Shown one piece after another: positions 8,309 to 17,277 of a DNA stretch of 64,000 nucleotides; within the stretch, counting starts at the first letter, position 1, and each line of letters starts with the position of its first letter. The notes beneath the pieces were generated by a model. That model saw only the letters and a list, made by a program, of their open reading frames with translations, was not told the DNA's origin and made no database searches. A program made the translations under genes and the position numbers. The DNA is taken from assembly GCA_049698695.1 (NCBI GenBank), contig JBAVYH010000006.1, forward strand, positions 1 through 64,000. Direction: 5' to 3'. This DNA comes from Bog-375 sp049698695. GTDB lineage: Bacteria > Acidobacteriota > Terriglobia > Bryobacterales > Bryobacteraceae.

Positions 8309-9457
8309 ATGTTGCATACCCCGGAGACCCACGACGATCTCGCCGAAGCGCTCAGCCGCGCCGCCCGCCACCTGCGCACCATTTGCCTCCAAGGGAATAG
8401 CAGCAAGCGCCTGATGGCTGGCCCCGTGGCCTGCGCCGACGAAACCATCACCACCGCCGCCCTCCGCCGCGTGCTCGAGTACGAACCGCGCGACCTCACC
8501 ATCAGCGTGGAAGCCGGCCTCCCCTGGCGCGAGTTCACCACTCTCCTCCGCCAGAACCGCCAGATGGTGCCGCTCGATCCGCCGTTCGCCGCGCAAGCCA
8601 CCGTGGGCGGCGTGGTCGCTTCCAACTCGAGCGGCCCGCGCCGCCGCCTCTACGGCACCGCGCGCGACATGGTCATCGGCATGCGCTTCGTCACCCCCGC
8701 CCGCAAAATCGTCCAGTCCGGCGGCATGGTGGTCAAGAATGTAGCCGGCCTCGATATGGCCAAGCTCATGATCGGCTCCTTCGGTACGCTGGCCGCCATC
8801 GTGGTGGTCAATTTCAAACTCCAGCCCATGCCCGAAGCCGAGCGCACCATCCTCCTTTCCTTCGCCGATTCTAAAGCTGCTTTCGAGGCCCGCGCTCGTC
8901 TGCTGGCGAGCGTGCTCCAGCCCGCCGCCATCGACTTGTTCAATCCGCCCGCCGCCATTCACGGCAGCCCCGCCTGGATTCTCACCGTGCGCGCCACCGG
9001 CAACCAGGCCTCCGTCGACCGTTATCAACGCGAACTGGCCGCGTTCGGCGAGTCGCAGGCGCTCGAGGGCGAGCCCCACGAAGAATTCTGGCGCCGGGTG
9101 GAAGATTTCACGCCGCGCTTTCTCACCGCCCACCCCGATGGCGCCGTGGTGCGCGTCTCCTCAACGCTGATGGATCTGGAAAAGTGTATGGCGCCGCTCG
9201 CCGTCCCGGCCGTGGCTCGCGCCGGGTCGGGCGTTTGCTATTTATATTTCGATGAGACCGGCGCCGCCGCCCGATATCTTGCCGACGCGGCCGGACTAAG
9301 CTTGAAAGCCGTCATCGAGTTCGCGCCCGAAGCCCGCAAATCCCAGCTCGAATTGTGGCCCTGTCCCGGGGCCGATTTCGAAATCATGCGGCGGCTCAAG
9401 ACCCTATTTGATCCGTCCAATGTATTAAACCGTGGCCGACTCTACCATCGCCTCTAA
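8309..9457 (+). CDS. glcE: Glycolate oxidase FAD-binding subunit
   Basis: A 382-residue FAD-linked protein. I start at the ATG at 8309 because homologues begin near MLHTPETHDDLAEAL; a GTG at 8273 would add 12 residues. The PCMH-type FAD-binding half is clear: QGNSSKRLMAG, LTISVEAGLPW, ATVGGVVASNSSG and GMVVKNVAGLDMAKLMIG. The C-terminal half is the vanillyl-alcohol-oxidase-like cap. With GlcD and GlcF it oxidises glycolate to glyoxylate at the membrane. glcF follows with a 26-bp overlap. glcD, the catalytic subunit, is not in this window. Confidence 0.88.
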   Translation: MLHTPETHDDLAEALSRAARHLRTICLQGNSSKRLMAGPVACADETITTAALRRVLEYEPRDLTISVEAGLPWREFTTLLRQNRQMVPLDPPFAAQATVGGVVASNSSGPRRRLYGTARDMVIGMRFVTPARKIVQSGGMVVKNVAGLDMAKLMIGSFGTLAAIVVVNFKLQPMPEAERTILLSFADSKAAFEARARLLASVLQPAAIDLFNPPAAIHGSPAWILTVRATGNQASVDRYQRELAAFGESQALEGEPHEEFWRRVEDFTPRFLTAHPDGAVVRVSSTLMDLEKCMAPLAVPAVARAGSGVCYLYFDETGAAARYLADAAGLSLKAVIEFAPEARKSQLELWPCPGADFEIMRRLKTLFDPSNVLNRGRLYHRL

Positions 9458-10757
9458 ACCCCGCGCCGCCGGGCCCAGCCAGTTCGATCTCGATAAGTGC
9501 GTCCACTGCGGCCTCTGTCTGAACGCCTGCCCCACCTACCGCGAGCTCGGCCTCGAGATGGATTCGCCGCGCGGCCGCGTTTATCAAATGGTGCAGGTCT
9601 CCGAGGGCGCGCCCCTCACCCCGGCCTACCTCCAGCACATCGGCCTCTGCCTGGCCTGCCGCGGCTGCGAATCCGCCTGCCCCTCCGGCGTCCCTTATGG
9701 CCGCATGGTCGAGCATGCTCGCGCCGAAATCGAAGCGAGCATTCCGCGCGGCCGCCTCGCTCGCTGGCTCCGTGCGTTTCTGTTCGGCCACCTCATTCAG
9801 TCACGCGTCCTGCTCACCATCGCCGGCACCCTGCTCTACTTATATGAAGTCAGCGGTCTGAAAACGCTGGCGCGCAGCCTAGGCCTGATGAAGATGCTCG
9901 GACGCCTCGGCAACGTGGCGCAGCTTGCTCCTTCGGCCGACCCTCCGTTCTTTTTCTCCCAGATCGGCAAAACATTTCCCGCCGAAGGCGTGCGCCGCCA
10001 TCGCGTCGTCTTCCTCTCCGGCTGCGTTGCCAACATCTCCTTCGCCCGCCTCCATGAGGCCAGCCTGCGCGTGCTCCAGCACAACGGTTGCGAAGTGGTC
10101 GTCCCCGCCGGGCAAGGCTGTTGCGGTGCGCTGCATCTCCATTCCGGCCTCCCCGGCGAAGCCCGCGCCCTGGCCCGCCGCAACATCGAAGCCCTTCGTG
10201 GCGGCACCTTCGATGCCATCGTCAGCAACTCCGCCGGCTGCGGCGCCATGCTCAAGGAATATGGCGAGCTGCTCGCCGGCGACCCCGCTTACGCAACCGC
10301 GGCGCAGAAATTCGCCACCCAGGTCCGCGATATCACCGAGTTCCTCGCCTCCATCGAGTTGAATCCGCAGATGGGCCCGGTGAACGCAGTGGTGACCTAT
10401 CAGGACGCCTGCCATCTCGCCCACGCCCAGCGCATCCGCAGCGCGCCCCGCAAGCTGCTCGCCGCCATCCCTGGTCTCGTCCTTGAGGAAATGCCTGGCG
10501 CCGATATCTGCTGCGGCAGCGCCGGCTCATACAACATCGTGCAGAACGAAATGTCGTTGCAGATTCTGGCGCATAAGATGGAGGCCGTCAACGGCACGCG
10601 AGCCGGCATCATCGCCACCGCCAATCCCGGCTGCGAACTGCAACTCGAAGCCGGCGTCCGCCTCCACGGCAAAGGCCAGCACGTCATGCACGTAGTCGAA
10701 CTCCTCGACCTGGCCTACCGCAATTACGCGCCCGCTCAATCGGAGCCGCGGCCGTGA
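9432..10757 (+). CDS. glcF: Glycolate oxidase iron-sulfur subunit
   Basis: A 441-residue protein beginning at a GTG inside the end of glcE, so translation is coupled. Two ferredoxin-type clusters open the protein: CVHCGLCLNACPTY (about 23-36) and CLACRGCESACPSG (about 75-88). Two CCG-type cysteine-rich domains follow, with GCCGALH, DACHLAHAQR and ICCGSAGSYN. This is the architecture of GlcF, which passes electrons from glycolate oxidation to the quinone pool. The last residues (SEPRP) and the stop codon are encoded inside a family B repeat, so the natural C-terminus may have been replaced. Confidence 0.9.
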   Translation: MADSTIASKPRAAGPSQFDLDKCVHCGLCLNACPTYRELGLEMDSPRGRVYQMVQVSEGAPLTPAYLQHIGLCLACRGCESACPSGVPYGRMVEHARAEIEASIPRGRLARWLRAFLFGHLIQSRVLLTIAGTLLYLYEVSGLKTLARSLGLMKMLGRLGNVAQLAPSADPPFFFSQIGKTFPAEGVRRHRVVFLSGCVANISFARLHEASLRVLQHNGCEVVVPAGQGCCGALHLHSGLPGEARALARRNIEALRGGTFDAIVSNSAGCGAMLKEYGELLAGDPAYATAAQKFATQVRDITEFLASIELNPQMGPVNAVVTYQDACHLAHAQRIRSAPRKLLAAIPGLVLEEMPGADICCGSAGSYNIVQNEMSLQILAHKMEAVNGTRAGIIATANPGCELQLEAGVRLHGKGQHVMHVVELLDLAYRNYAPAQSEPRP

Positions 10758-10769
10758 GGGAGCGGTTGG
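10742..10769 (+). repeat. Intergenic repeat, family B copy overlapping the glcF stop
   Basis: The unit GCCGCGGCCGTGAGGGAGCG is one copy of the family also seen at 13814, 42055, 49745, 49783 and 61401. Here its first 16 bases are coding and supply the stop codon of glcF. Confidence 0.7.
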
Positions 10770-11072
10770 CGTCGCATCGCGATATCACGCGACTCAGTAG
10801 CCGAGCGCGGCCCGATTCGCCTGCCACCAGGTCTTCCAGAAGTCCAAGTAGTACGCTCCCCGGTGGCTTCGCTTACGGCGACTACGTGCGCTGCCGCGCC
10901 ATCGCCCGCTTCTCTGCCTGACTCGCTATTTCGGGACCACGGCCCAGCTTTAGATGAATCTCAGGCGAAACCTGCCCTCGAGCGGGCCGAGGACGCCCGA
11001 GGCACCAAGATCGCCGTCAGAATCCAGCCGCATCGGGCAGCCTGACGACGAGAGACGGGGCTTGAACTCAAG
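10758..11072. other. Intergenic region with family B repeat and purQ relic
   Basis: This stretch between glcF and tRNA-Leu holds the rest of a family B repeat and a short purQ-like remnant. The remaining bases show nothing I can assign. Confidence 0.5.
10859..10921 (+). pseudogene. Short relic of purQ
   Basis: Twenty codons read PGGFAYGDYVRCRAIARFSA and then stop. This matches the conserved PGGF-YGDYLR-GAIARFS block of phosphoribosylformylglycinamidine synthase subunit PurQ, which contains residues of its glutaminase site region. Nothing else of purQ is intact on either side, so this is a residual fragment, perhaps left by a rearrangement. Confidence 0.55.
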
Positions 11073-11161
11073 TGGTGGCGGGAGTGGGGGTCGAACCCAC
11101 ACAGTCCTTGCGGACTACCGGATTTTAAGTCCGGTGCGGCTACCAATTACGCCATCCCGCC
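11073..11161 (-). tRNA. tRNA-Leu (anticodon UAA)
   Basis: Read on the minus strand, the acceptor arm GGCGGGA (from 11161) pairs with TCCCGCC, followed by discriminator A and an encoded CCA (11075-11073). The anticodon loop CTTAAAA gives UAA. A long variable arm (AGTCC-GCAA-GGACT) and the GGTTCGACCCC T-arm confirm a class II leucine tRNA. Confidence 0.95.
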
Positions 11162-11194
11162 GCTACGCCGGCTATTCTAGCAGGGTCCGAGGCG

Positions 11195-12304
11195 TTAGTG
11201 CCCGGTCGTCCGGTTACCTTCCTGAGGCGCGGGATCCTCGTCGAAGTTGATTGCCGCGTCGGCGCCGAACTTGTGGTGATCCCGATATTCTATTTCCTCG
11301 CGCGATTCAGACCGTCCGATGCGAACATAGGCGATCGACCGTACGGGCAGAAGATAGCGGTCCCCGCCAACGGTGACGTCACCGTATTCCAGCACATGCC
11401 CTGCCGCATTGACGCCCGTCGCCTCGGTAAGATCGGTGTCATAGAGGATCAGGCGCAGCACCGCCCCGGATTGCGGGTCGACGGAAACAAATCCCCGATG
11501 CCCCGTTTTGACGTACTCGTGACGCGGCTTGCCGTTCGGTTGGGCGACCTCGCGGCAGCAGACCGAATACCGGGAAAACTCGGGGGCCACTTGATATGCG
11601 AACACGGCCACGCGAGTTCCATGGATCATCTGCCAGTGGTCCCATAGGAAGCTCGCCGCGCGGCTGGGATCGCAGATCTCCTCCAACATGCCCCCGAATT
11701 CACCGACGGATACCGGCGGTATGGACTTGCGCTTCTCCTTGCCGGCGGCGGTCTTGCTGTAATGTTCACGGCCTGAAATATATGCTGCCTCGGCCGTGTA
11801 CGAACCAGCCTCGTGCCACCGATTGTCCACGACGGTGGCCGTTGCCACGCTACCCTGAAAGAAACCAGGCGCATCGAAAGGTCCGTAGTTGTGGTATTGG
11901 TGCACCGTCTTGGTGGCGATGAAATCCGGAAAGCGGGCGAGATACTCCACGACATAGCGCCGCATTCTGGCGATGATTTCATCTTGCTCGGGAGCGGAAA
12001 GCACCGGCGTGGTGGAGAGTACCTCCTGAGCCGGAAGCGGAAGCCCGGCAGATTGCTTGCACAGCGCTTCGATGGCGCGGGCCGTCTCGGGACCGACTCC
12101 CGTGCTCGCGAGCAGGGCGGCCGTTCCCTCCGTCAGGCGCTCCGTCAGCCGAACTGACCGCAAGGACTGGGCAATGCGTTTGTCATTCCGATCCACCGCA
12201 AGAGCAGACGTAACCGTCCCGACGAGCTGGCTGACGTCCAGGTGGGTTTCCGCGAACAAGGGGAAAGCGGTGCATGCGCAAATGACGCACCAGGCGTGCT
12301 TCAT
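11195..12304 (-). CDS. Secreted protein of unknown function
   Basis: A 369-residue protein with a short signal peptide (ending PLFAETHL). Two segments can be made out. An N-terminal helical part up to about residue 110 includes a TERLTEGTAALLASTGVGPETARAIE-type helix pair. A longer beta-rich part contains SRYSVCCREV and a segment that reads like a fatty-acid or lipoprotein-binding sheet. Such proteins are common in Acidobacteriota, but I know no function. It lies just downstream of tRNA-Leu on the same strand. Confidence 0.65.
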   Translation of the reverse strand: MKHAWCVICACTAFPLFAETHLDVSQLVGTVTSALAVDRNDKRIAQSLRSVRLTERLTEGTAALLASTGVGPETARAIEALCKQSAGLPLPAQEVLSTTPVLSAPEQDEIIARMRRYVVEYLARFPDFIATKTVHQYHNYGPFDAPGFFQGSVATATVVDNRWHEAGSYTAEAAYISGREHYSKTAAGKEKRKSIPPVSVGEFGGMLEEICDPSRAASFLWDHWQMIHGTRVAVFAYQVAPEFSRYSVCCREVAQPNGKPRHEYVKTGHRGFVSVDPQSGAVLRLILYDTDLTEATGVNAAGHVLEYGDVTVGGDRYLLPVRSIAYVRIGRSESREEIEYRDHHKFGADAAINFDEDPAPQEGNRTTGH

Positions 12305-12370
12305 AAAGCAACCCTGCAGGTCGTTTTATCCCATTCTAGCAGCGCGACGGACGCCACTGGCCCCCCTCAA

Positions 12371-13582
12371 CTATCCAAGCGCGGCAGCCACACTGGCGGC
12401 GATCTCGGCGCCGATGGCGAGCGACGCCGTGGCGGCAGGGCTCGGGGCGTTCAGCACGTGCAACGCGTCCGGGCGGGCGATCAACTGGAAATCCTGCACC
12501 AGCTCGCCTTCCGGCGTGATCGCCTGGGCGCGCACCCCGGAGCCGCCGGTCGCCAGATCGCCGGGTTCGATCTCCGGGACCAGCCGCTGCAGCGCGCGGC
12601 AGAACAGCTCGCGGCTGAAGGAGCGCCGCAGCTCATACCAGGCCATGGAAGGGTAGCGCCGAAGAAAACGCCAGAAGCCGGGATAGCTGAGGGCATCGAA
12701 CAGGTCGGCAGGCCGGAAGTCGGTTTTGCGGTAGCCTTCGCGCGCCAGGGCCAGCACGGCATTGGGACCGGCCTCGACACCGCCGTGAATCAGGCGCGTG
12801 AAATGGACCCCGAGGAACGGGAAGGCCGGATCGGGCACGGGGTAGATGAGGTTGCGCACCAGGTGCTGGCGTTCGGGGCGGATCTTGTAATACTCGCCGC
12901 GGAAGGGCAGGATGCGCACGTCGCGCCGCTCGCCGGCCAGTTGGGCGACGCGGTCCGAGTGCAGGCCGGCGCAATTGATGAGGAAGCCGGCTGAGAATTC
13001 GCCCGCTGGAGTTTCGGCAATCCATTCGCCCGCCTGGCGTCGCAGCTTCAGCGCGCGGGCACCCACGGCCACGCGCGCGCCGCGTTCCTCGAGGCGCTTC
13101 ACCAGCGCCGCGCAAACCGCGGCGTAATCCACTATCCCCTCTTGCGGCACGCGCAGTGCGGCCACACCGCCCACGTGCGGCTCGATTTCGCGCATTGGCT
13201 CGCGGTCGAGCCAGCGCAGCCCTTCCAAGCCATTCGCGACGCCGCGTTGTTCCAGGTCGCGCAACCGCGGCACTTCACTTTCGTCGGCCGCCACCACCAG
13301 CTTGCCGCAGATTTCATGCGCCACGCCGTTTTCGCGGCAGAACTCCACCATCTGCCGGATGCCCGAGACCGCCAGCCGCGCCTTCACCGAGCCGGGCTTG
13401 TAGTAAAGCCCGCAGTGCAGCACGCCGCTGTTATGGCCGGTCTGGTGCTGTCCCACCTGGCTTTCCTTTTCGAGCACCGTGATGGATGCGCCAGGAAACC
13501 GTTCGCCCAGGCGGTACGCCGTGGCCAGCCCCACGATACCGCCGCCGATGATGAGAAACCGCTCGGTGTTCACTATGTCCAT
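12371..13582 (-). CDS. lhgO: L-2-hydroxyglutarate dehydrogenase/oxidase
   Basis: A 403-residue FAD protein starting at the ATG at 13582, just before the nucleotide-binding motif; the longer frame adds an unrelated basic leader. The Rossmann motif IIGGGIVGLATAYRLGE is at residues about 8-24. HNSGVLHCGLYYKPGS and LINCAGLHSDR follow, which are hallmarks of LhgO within the DAO family. The C-terminus has the FAD-contacting GVRAQAITPEGELV and NAPSPAATASLAIG segments. It oxidises L-2-hydroxyglutarate to 2-oxoglutarate and passes electrons to the quinone pool. It is monocistronic as far as the sequence shows. Confidence 0.92.
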   Translation of the reverse strand: MDIVNTERFLIIGGGIVGLATAYRLGERFPGASITVLEKESQVGQHQTGHNSGVLHCGLYYKPGSVKARLAVSGIRQMVEFCRENGVAHEICGKLVVAADESEVPRLRDLEQRGVANGLEGLRWLDREPMREIEPHVGGVAALRVPQEGIVDYAAVCAALVKRLEERGARVAVGARALKLRRQAGEWIAETPAGEFSAGFLINCAGLHSDRVAQLAGERRDVRILPFRGEYYKIRPERQHLVRNLIYPVPDPAFPFLGVHFTRLIHGGVEAGPNAVLALAREGYRKTDFRPADLFDALSYPGFWRFLRRYPSMAWYELRRSFSRELFCRALQRLVPEIEPGDLATGGSGVRAQAITPEGELVQDFQLIARPDALHVLNAPSPAATASLAIGAEIAASVAAALG

Positions 13583-13813
13583 TGTGCCCCGGCAGTCCGC
13601 CTTCATGCCAACATGGAGAACGTGCGGCTGCCAGTCGAGTTGGCGCGCCGCGATCCCAGACTCGTCTGGCCGGAAGCTCCGCTGAAGTGATTCGCGCTTG
13701 CGGCGGGGCAGCCCGCGTGACAATCTTGCCGGACTGCGGCAAGCGCCAATCGGAGAAGATGCGCCCCGATCGCCGGCAACCGCCGCCTATTGGTCGCGCC
13801 TCTGAAAGCATCC

Positions 13814-13841
13814 CAGCCGCGACCGTCAGGGAGCGGTTCGG
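13814..13841 (+). repeat. Intergenic repeat, family B copy
   Basis: CAGCCGCGACCGTCAGGGAG followed by CGGTTCGG, lying between fliS and lhgO. In translated frames the unit gives a PLPDGRG-type peptide on one strand, so it can create spurious protein ends. Confidence 0.65.
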
Positions 13842-13868
13842 CACAGCCGTTACCCAACCTCCAAGCCG

Positions 13869-14339
13869 TCAGAAGCTCCAGGCGTGCTCTGCGCTGTTGG
13901 CGGCGGGTTCCGGTGACGGACTGGGATTCCACCGGTTGGCAGTGGCCGGCTCCGCCTCGACTTCCGGCTTGGGCGCAGGCCGGACGCCTTCCCAGCCTTC
14001 GGCCAGGGTGGCGAGCAGGCTGAGCACCTCGGCCAGGGGTTCGTCGCGCTGCTGGAAGTTGGCTTCGGTGAGCCGCCGCAGCATGTAGTCATACAGCGCC
14101 GCCAGACGCCGGCTGATTTCCCCTCCGCGCTCGTGATCGAGCGCGACGCCTAGCTGAATGATGACTTGGCTGGCTTTGGTAATGGCCTTGGAGCGCTCCA
14201 ATATCTTCCCTTCGGCCAGGTGGCGCCGCGCATCCTGAACCGCGCTCACTCCGGTCTGATACAACAGGCGGATCAGTTCTATCGGGTCCGCCGACAGGAT
14301 CCTGCTCTCGAGGTAAGCGTCATGCGCCTCATGCCACAT
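13869..14339 (-). CDS. fliS: Flagellin export chaperone FliS
   Basis: A 156-residue mostly helical protein. The first 125 residues match FliS: AYLESRILSADPIELIRLLYQ near the N-terminus (the flagellin-binding four-helix bundle), IIQLGVALDHERGGEISRRLAALYDYMLRRL in the middle, then EVLSLLATLAEGWE. The remaining tail is Pro/Ala/Glu-rich and disordered-looking. FliS binds flagellin in the cytoplasm and prevents premature polymerisation. flaG lies immediately upstream on the same strand. No flagellin or fliD gene is in the window. Confidence 0.88.
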   Translation of the reverse strand: MWHEAHDAYLESRILSADPIELIRLLYQTGVSAVQDARRHLAEGKILERSKAITKASQVIIQLGVALDHERGGEISRRLAALYDYMLRRLTEANFQQRDEPLAEVLSLLATLAEGWEGVRPAPKPEVEAEPATANRWNPSPSPEPAANSAEHAWSF

Positions 14340-14394
14340 TGCTTCGTTCTCCTAAACCACTTATCGGCCCAAAGCGAGGGGCTTTCAGCCGCTT

Positions 14395-14673
14395 TTAGGG
14401 GGATTTGAGGCTCTGGGCCATGCGCAACACGTATTCCGGCGGCACTTGCGTGATCACCTCCTTGGTGTTGCGGTTGAGGACCCGGACGACCAGGCGCTTG
14501 GTCGCCGAATCGATTTGAAAGTCCAACTCTTCGTCCTGGCCGAACATCTCCGATTCATTCAAAGCCTTGACGGCCTGGACCAGGTCGCGATTCTGGGCCG
14601 CGATGTCGGGTGGAACGTTGACCGCGGTCACGGGGAGGGCCGGGTCCGTGCGATTGATGGCGCTGATCTCCAT
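14395..14673 (-). CDS. flaG: FlaG-family flagellar protein
   Basis: A 92-residue protein from the ATG at 14673. A disordered N-terminal third leads to the FlaG core: ELDFQIDSATKRLVVRVLNR, then TKEVITQVPPEYVLRMAQ, the family hallmark with its IRQIPPEE-like element. FlaG modulates filament length in other bacteria. It is followed by fliS 55 bp downstream, so the pair is probably one transcript. The very long upstream extension of this frame is not needed and is not supported. Confidence 0.85.
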   Translation of the reverse strand: MEISAINRTDPALPVTAVNVPPDIAAQNRDLVQAVKALNESEMFGQDEELDFQIDSATKRLVVRVLNRNTKEVITQVPPEYVLRMAQSLKSP

Positions 14674-14804
14674 AACGGCTCCTCGACCGGACCCATGCCG
14701 CACGAAAAAACTCGCCGGACGCATCCGGTCGTCAAGTTTCTTATCGGCCGAAAGCGGAGGTTCGCGAACCAAGCTGCGAAGGTTATGAGACCGCCTGATG
14801 CTGG

Positions 14805-15143
14805 TTATGAAACCATCTGGTAACAGGGAATGTGCGCTACTGGGCCGAAGAGCACACGCGCCGGCCGGGCTGCCTCCAGCCGGCAGGAGGCGCCCGCCGA
14901 CCGCCCCTCCAGGGCCACCGAGCCGCCCGACCGCGTCACCCGGTAAGCCGCCTGCGCACCATGGTGCTGGCGCAATGGCTCCAGCCCCCAGTCCGAGCCG
15001 AATACCATGTGTATGCCTCCATCCGCTCCTACCAGGACCGAAACCTGGCAATCGTCGCCGGCCCCCTCTTGGGCGGTGGCAAAAAGCTCTTCGGCATTCC
15101 TGAGAAATGCGTTCACAAAAACCTTATCGCCACCGCCGGGCAT
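14805..15143 (-). CDS. Small protein of unknown function upstream of flaG-fliS
   Basis: A 112-residue reading frame with an ATG at 15143 and an AAGGA ribosome site directly before it. The core has a plausible mixed alpha/beta pattern: KVFVNAFLRNAEELFATAQE, then VSVLVGADGGIHMVFGSDWG and AYRVTRSGGSVALEGR. The coherent pattern and good start site make it likely to be real. Same orientation as flaG-fliS, 131 bp upstream of flaG, so a role linked to motility is possible but unproven. Confidence 0.6.
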   Translation of the reverse strand: MPGGGDKVFVNAFLRNAEELFATAQEGAGDDCQVSVLVGADGGIHMVFGSDWGLEPLRQHHGAQAAYRVTRSGGSVALEGRSAGASCRLEAARPARVLFGPVAHIPCYQMVS

Positions 15144-15213
15144 TCCTTGAATCGTCGTGCGCCTTGCATCAGGACTCGCCGGTTCAGGCCCACCCGGTGA
15201 CAGGTGTTAGATT

Positions 15214-17190
15214 GTGTGCATGGTTCAACCCTCCCAACATGAACCAGTGACCGCGCGTGTCCCCGGCGCGGCATCCAAGAGCGGCCGCCCGGACCCCTGG
15301 TGGCTCGGCCCCCCCGGCCTTTTCGCGCTCGTTTTGCTGGCTTACGCCAATTCGCTGGGCCTCGGCCTGGCGGAGGATTCCCAGTTTCTGCTTACCCAGG
15401 ATCCCCGCCTGCAAAGCCTCACCGCGCACAACCTGGCGCTGATCTTTTCTAAGAGTTACTGGTGGCCGGTGGCAGGCGACCTGATCTACCGCCCGCTCAC
15501 CACGGCCTCTTTGCTGTTGAACCACGCTCTGGCCGGCGCGGCCGGCGGCGCCTTCTGGTATCACCTGGTGAACCTGGTGCTGCACGCCGTCAACGCCTGG
15601 CTGGTGTGGGAACTGGCCAAGCGGTTGCTGAGCCGGCGCGCGGCGTGGTGCGCGGCAGCCCTGTGGGCGGTGCACCCCATCGCCACCGAAGCGGTGGATA
15701 ACGTGGTGGGCCGCGCCGATCTGCTGGCGGCCATGGCGGTGCTGGCGGGCCTGTTGATTTACACCCGTGCCACCGCGGAATCCGGTTGGCGGCGCTGGCT
15801 GGCCTTGTTCGCGGTAGCGACGGCGGGCGCGTTCTCAAAAGAAAATGCCGTAGTACTGGTGGGGCTGATGGTGCTGTCCGACCTCGCGTTCGGCCCGCCG
15901 GCCCTCATCCGCACGCGCCAGCGCCTGTCGGCGTACGGAGCCGCGCTGGGCTCGGTGGTGGCCTTGTTCCTGGCGCGCGCCGCGGTGTTTGCGCCGCTGC
16001 CGTGGCCGCCCGCGTTCTACATGGATAACGTGCTGCGCACTCTCCCGCGCTGGCAGCGTCTTTTCAGCGCACAGAAGATCGTCGGTCTGGACATCGGCCT
16101 GCTGCTCTGGCCCGTGCGCCTGGTCTCGGACCGCTCTTATGACGTGATCCGCGCCGCCGCCTGGACGGACGGGGTCGCCTGGCTTTCGCTGTTGATCATT
16201 GTGGCGCTGCTCGCGCTGGCCTTCGCCATGCGCTGGCGCCATCCGCTGGTGTTCTGGCTGGCCGGGTTTTTCGGACTGGCGCTGCTGCCCACCTCGAACC
16301 TGCTGATCAAGATTGCCAGCCCGATGGCGGAGCGTTTCCTCTACCTTCCTTCGCTGGCATTCGCCATCGCGCTGGCGGGCCTGGCCTGGCGCTACCTGAC
16401 GCCGCGCCAGGCGGGGACCGCGCTAGGGGTGCTGTTGCTGCTCTATACCGGACGCACCTGGGCCCGCAACGCGGACTGGCGCGACAACCTCACGCTCGGC
16501 TCGGCCGACGTCCAAACGGCCCCGCGCAGCGCCCGCCTCCACGACATGCTGGCGAAGGCGTGGTTCGACCAGAACGCGCGCGGCAGCCTCGACCGGGCGA
16601 TCGCCGAACAGGAAACGGCGTGGAACCTGGTGCGCGCCCTGCCCCCGGCGGAATCCTCGGAGCTGATTCCGGCCCGGCTGGGCATTTATTACGCGCAGAA
16701 AGCGGCGCTCGTGCCGGTGGCCGAACGCCCGGCCTGGCGCGAAAAATCGATCGCCATGCTGATCGAGGCCCGCCGGATCTCGCTCGCTGCCGAGCAGGCT
16801 TTCGATAACGCCCAACTGGCTCACGACAAGCCGCTGGCGCCCCGGCAGGCATTCGTGCTGCTCTATCTCTACCTGGCCGACGACTACCTGAGCGTCGGCC
16901 GTTATGCCGAAGCTCTGGACGCGCTCCGCTACGCCCGCATTCTCACGCCTCGTTTTCCGCCGCTGTACGAGGCGATGGCGGCGGCGTACCGCGGGCTGGG
17001 CGACGCACAGGGGGAAGCCGTGGCGCGCGCCGGCGAAGCGCTCGCCCAAGGACGCGCGCCCGACCCGGCCCAATACTGCGCCGCTGCCGCCGAGCTGGCG
17101 CAGGCGCTGCGCGAAGATCGCTCGCCGGATGCGGAGTTCGAATTGGACATCCTCGCCCGCTGCGGCTCGTCCGGTGGCGATCCGCGATAG
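15214..17190 (+). CDS. Multipass membrane protein of the TMTC/GT-C type with TPR-like tail
   Basis: A 658-residue protein; the GTG at 15214 or the ATG at 15220 can start it. Residues about 30-420 hold ten or more membrane segments and the conserved N-terminal luminal motif region (EDSQFLLTQDPRLQSL, LIYRPLTTASLLLNHAL, WYHLVNLVLHAVNAWL, LLFALHP-like AVHPIATEAVDNVVGRADLL). This is the pattern of TMTC-like glycosyltransferase-C proteins. The C-terminal third is soluble and helical, with TPR-like YLSVGRYAEALDALRYARIL. It probably transfers a lipid-linked sugar to an exported acceptor. Acceptor and sugar are unknown. Confidence 0.8.
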   Translation: MCMVQPSQHEPVTARVPGAASKSGRPDPWWLGPPGLFALVLLAYANSLGLGLAEDSQFLLTQDPRLQSLTAHNLALIFSKSYWWPVAGDLIYRPLTTASLLLNHALAGAAGGAFWYHLVNLVLHAVNAWLVWELAKRLLSRRAAWCAAALWAVHPIATEAVDNVVGRADLLAAMAVLAGLLIYTRATAESGWRRWLALFAVATAGAFSKENAVVLVGLMVLSDLAFGPPALIRTRQRLSAYGAALGSVVALFLARAAVFAPLPWPPAFYMDNVLRTLPRWQRLFSAQKIVGLDIGLLLWPVRLVSDRSYDVIRAAAWTDGVAWLSLLIIVALLALAFAMRWRHPLVFWLAGFFGLALLPTSNLLIKIASPMAERFLYLPSLAFAIALAGLAWRYLTPRQAGTALGVLLLLYTGRTWARNADWRDNLTLGSADVQTAPRSARLHDMLAKAWFDQNARGSLDRAIAEQETAWNLVRALPPAESSELIPARLGIYYAQKAALVPVAERPAWREKSIAMLIEARRISLAAEQAFDNAQLAHDKPLAPRQAFVLLYLYLADDYLSVGRYAEALDALRYARILTPRFPPLYEAMAAAYRGLGDAQGEAVARAGEALAQGRAPDPAQYCAAAAELAQALREDRSPDAEFELDILARCGSSGGDPR

Positions 17191-17277
17191 AGGCGTGGCC
17201 GCCGCCGCCGCTGCGTAGGGGCCTGGGGCATGCCCGGCCCGTGCCTGCCAACGCTCGCTTGTTGGGCGCATCTTTCG

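Noticed and set aside
14674..15051. N-terminal extension of the flaG frame
   Set aside because: The upstream part has low-complexity Gly/Arg composition and overlaps another likely gene; FlaG is complete from 14673.
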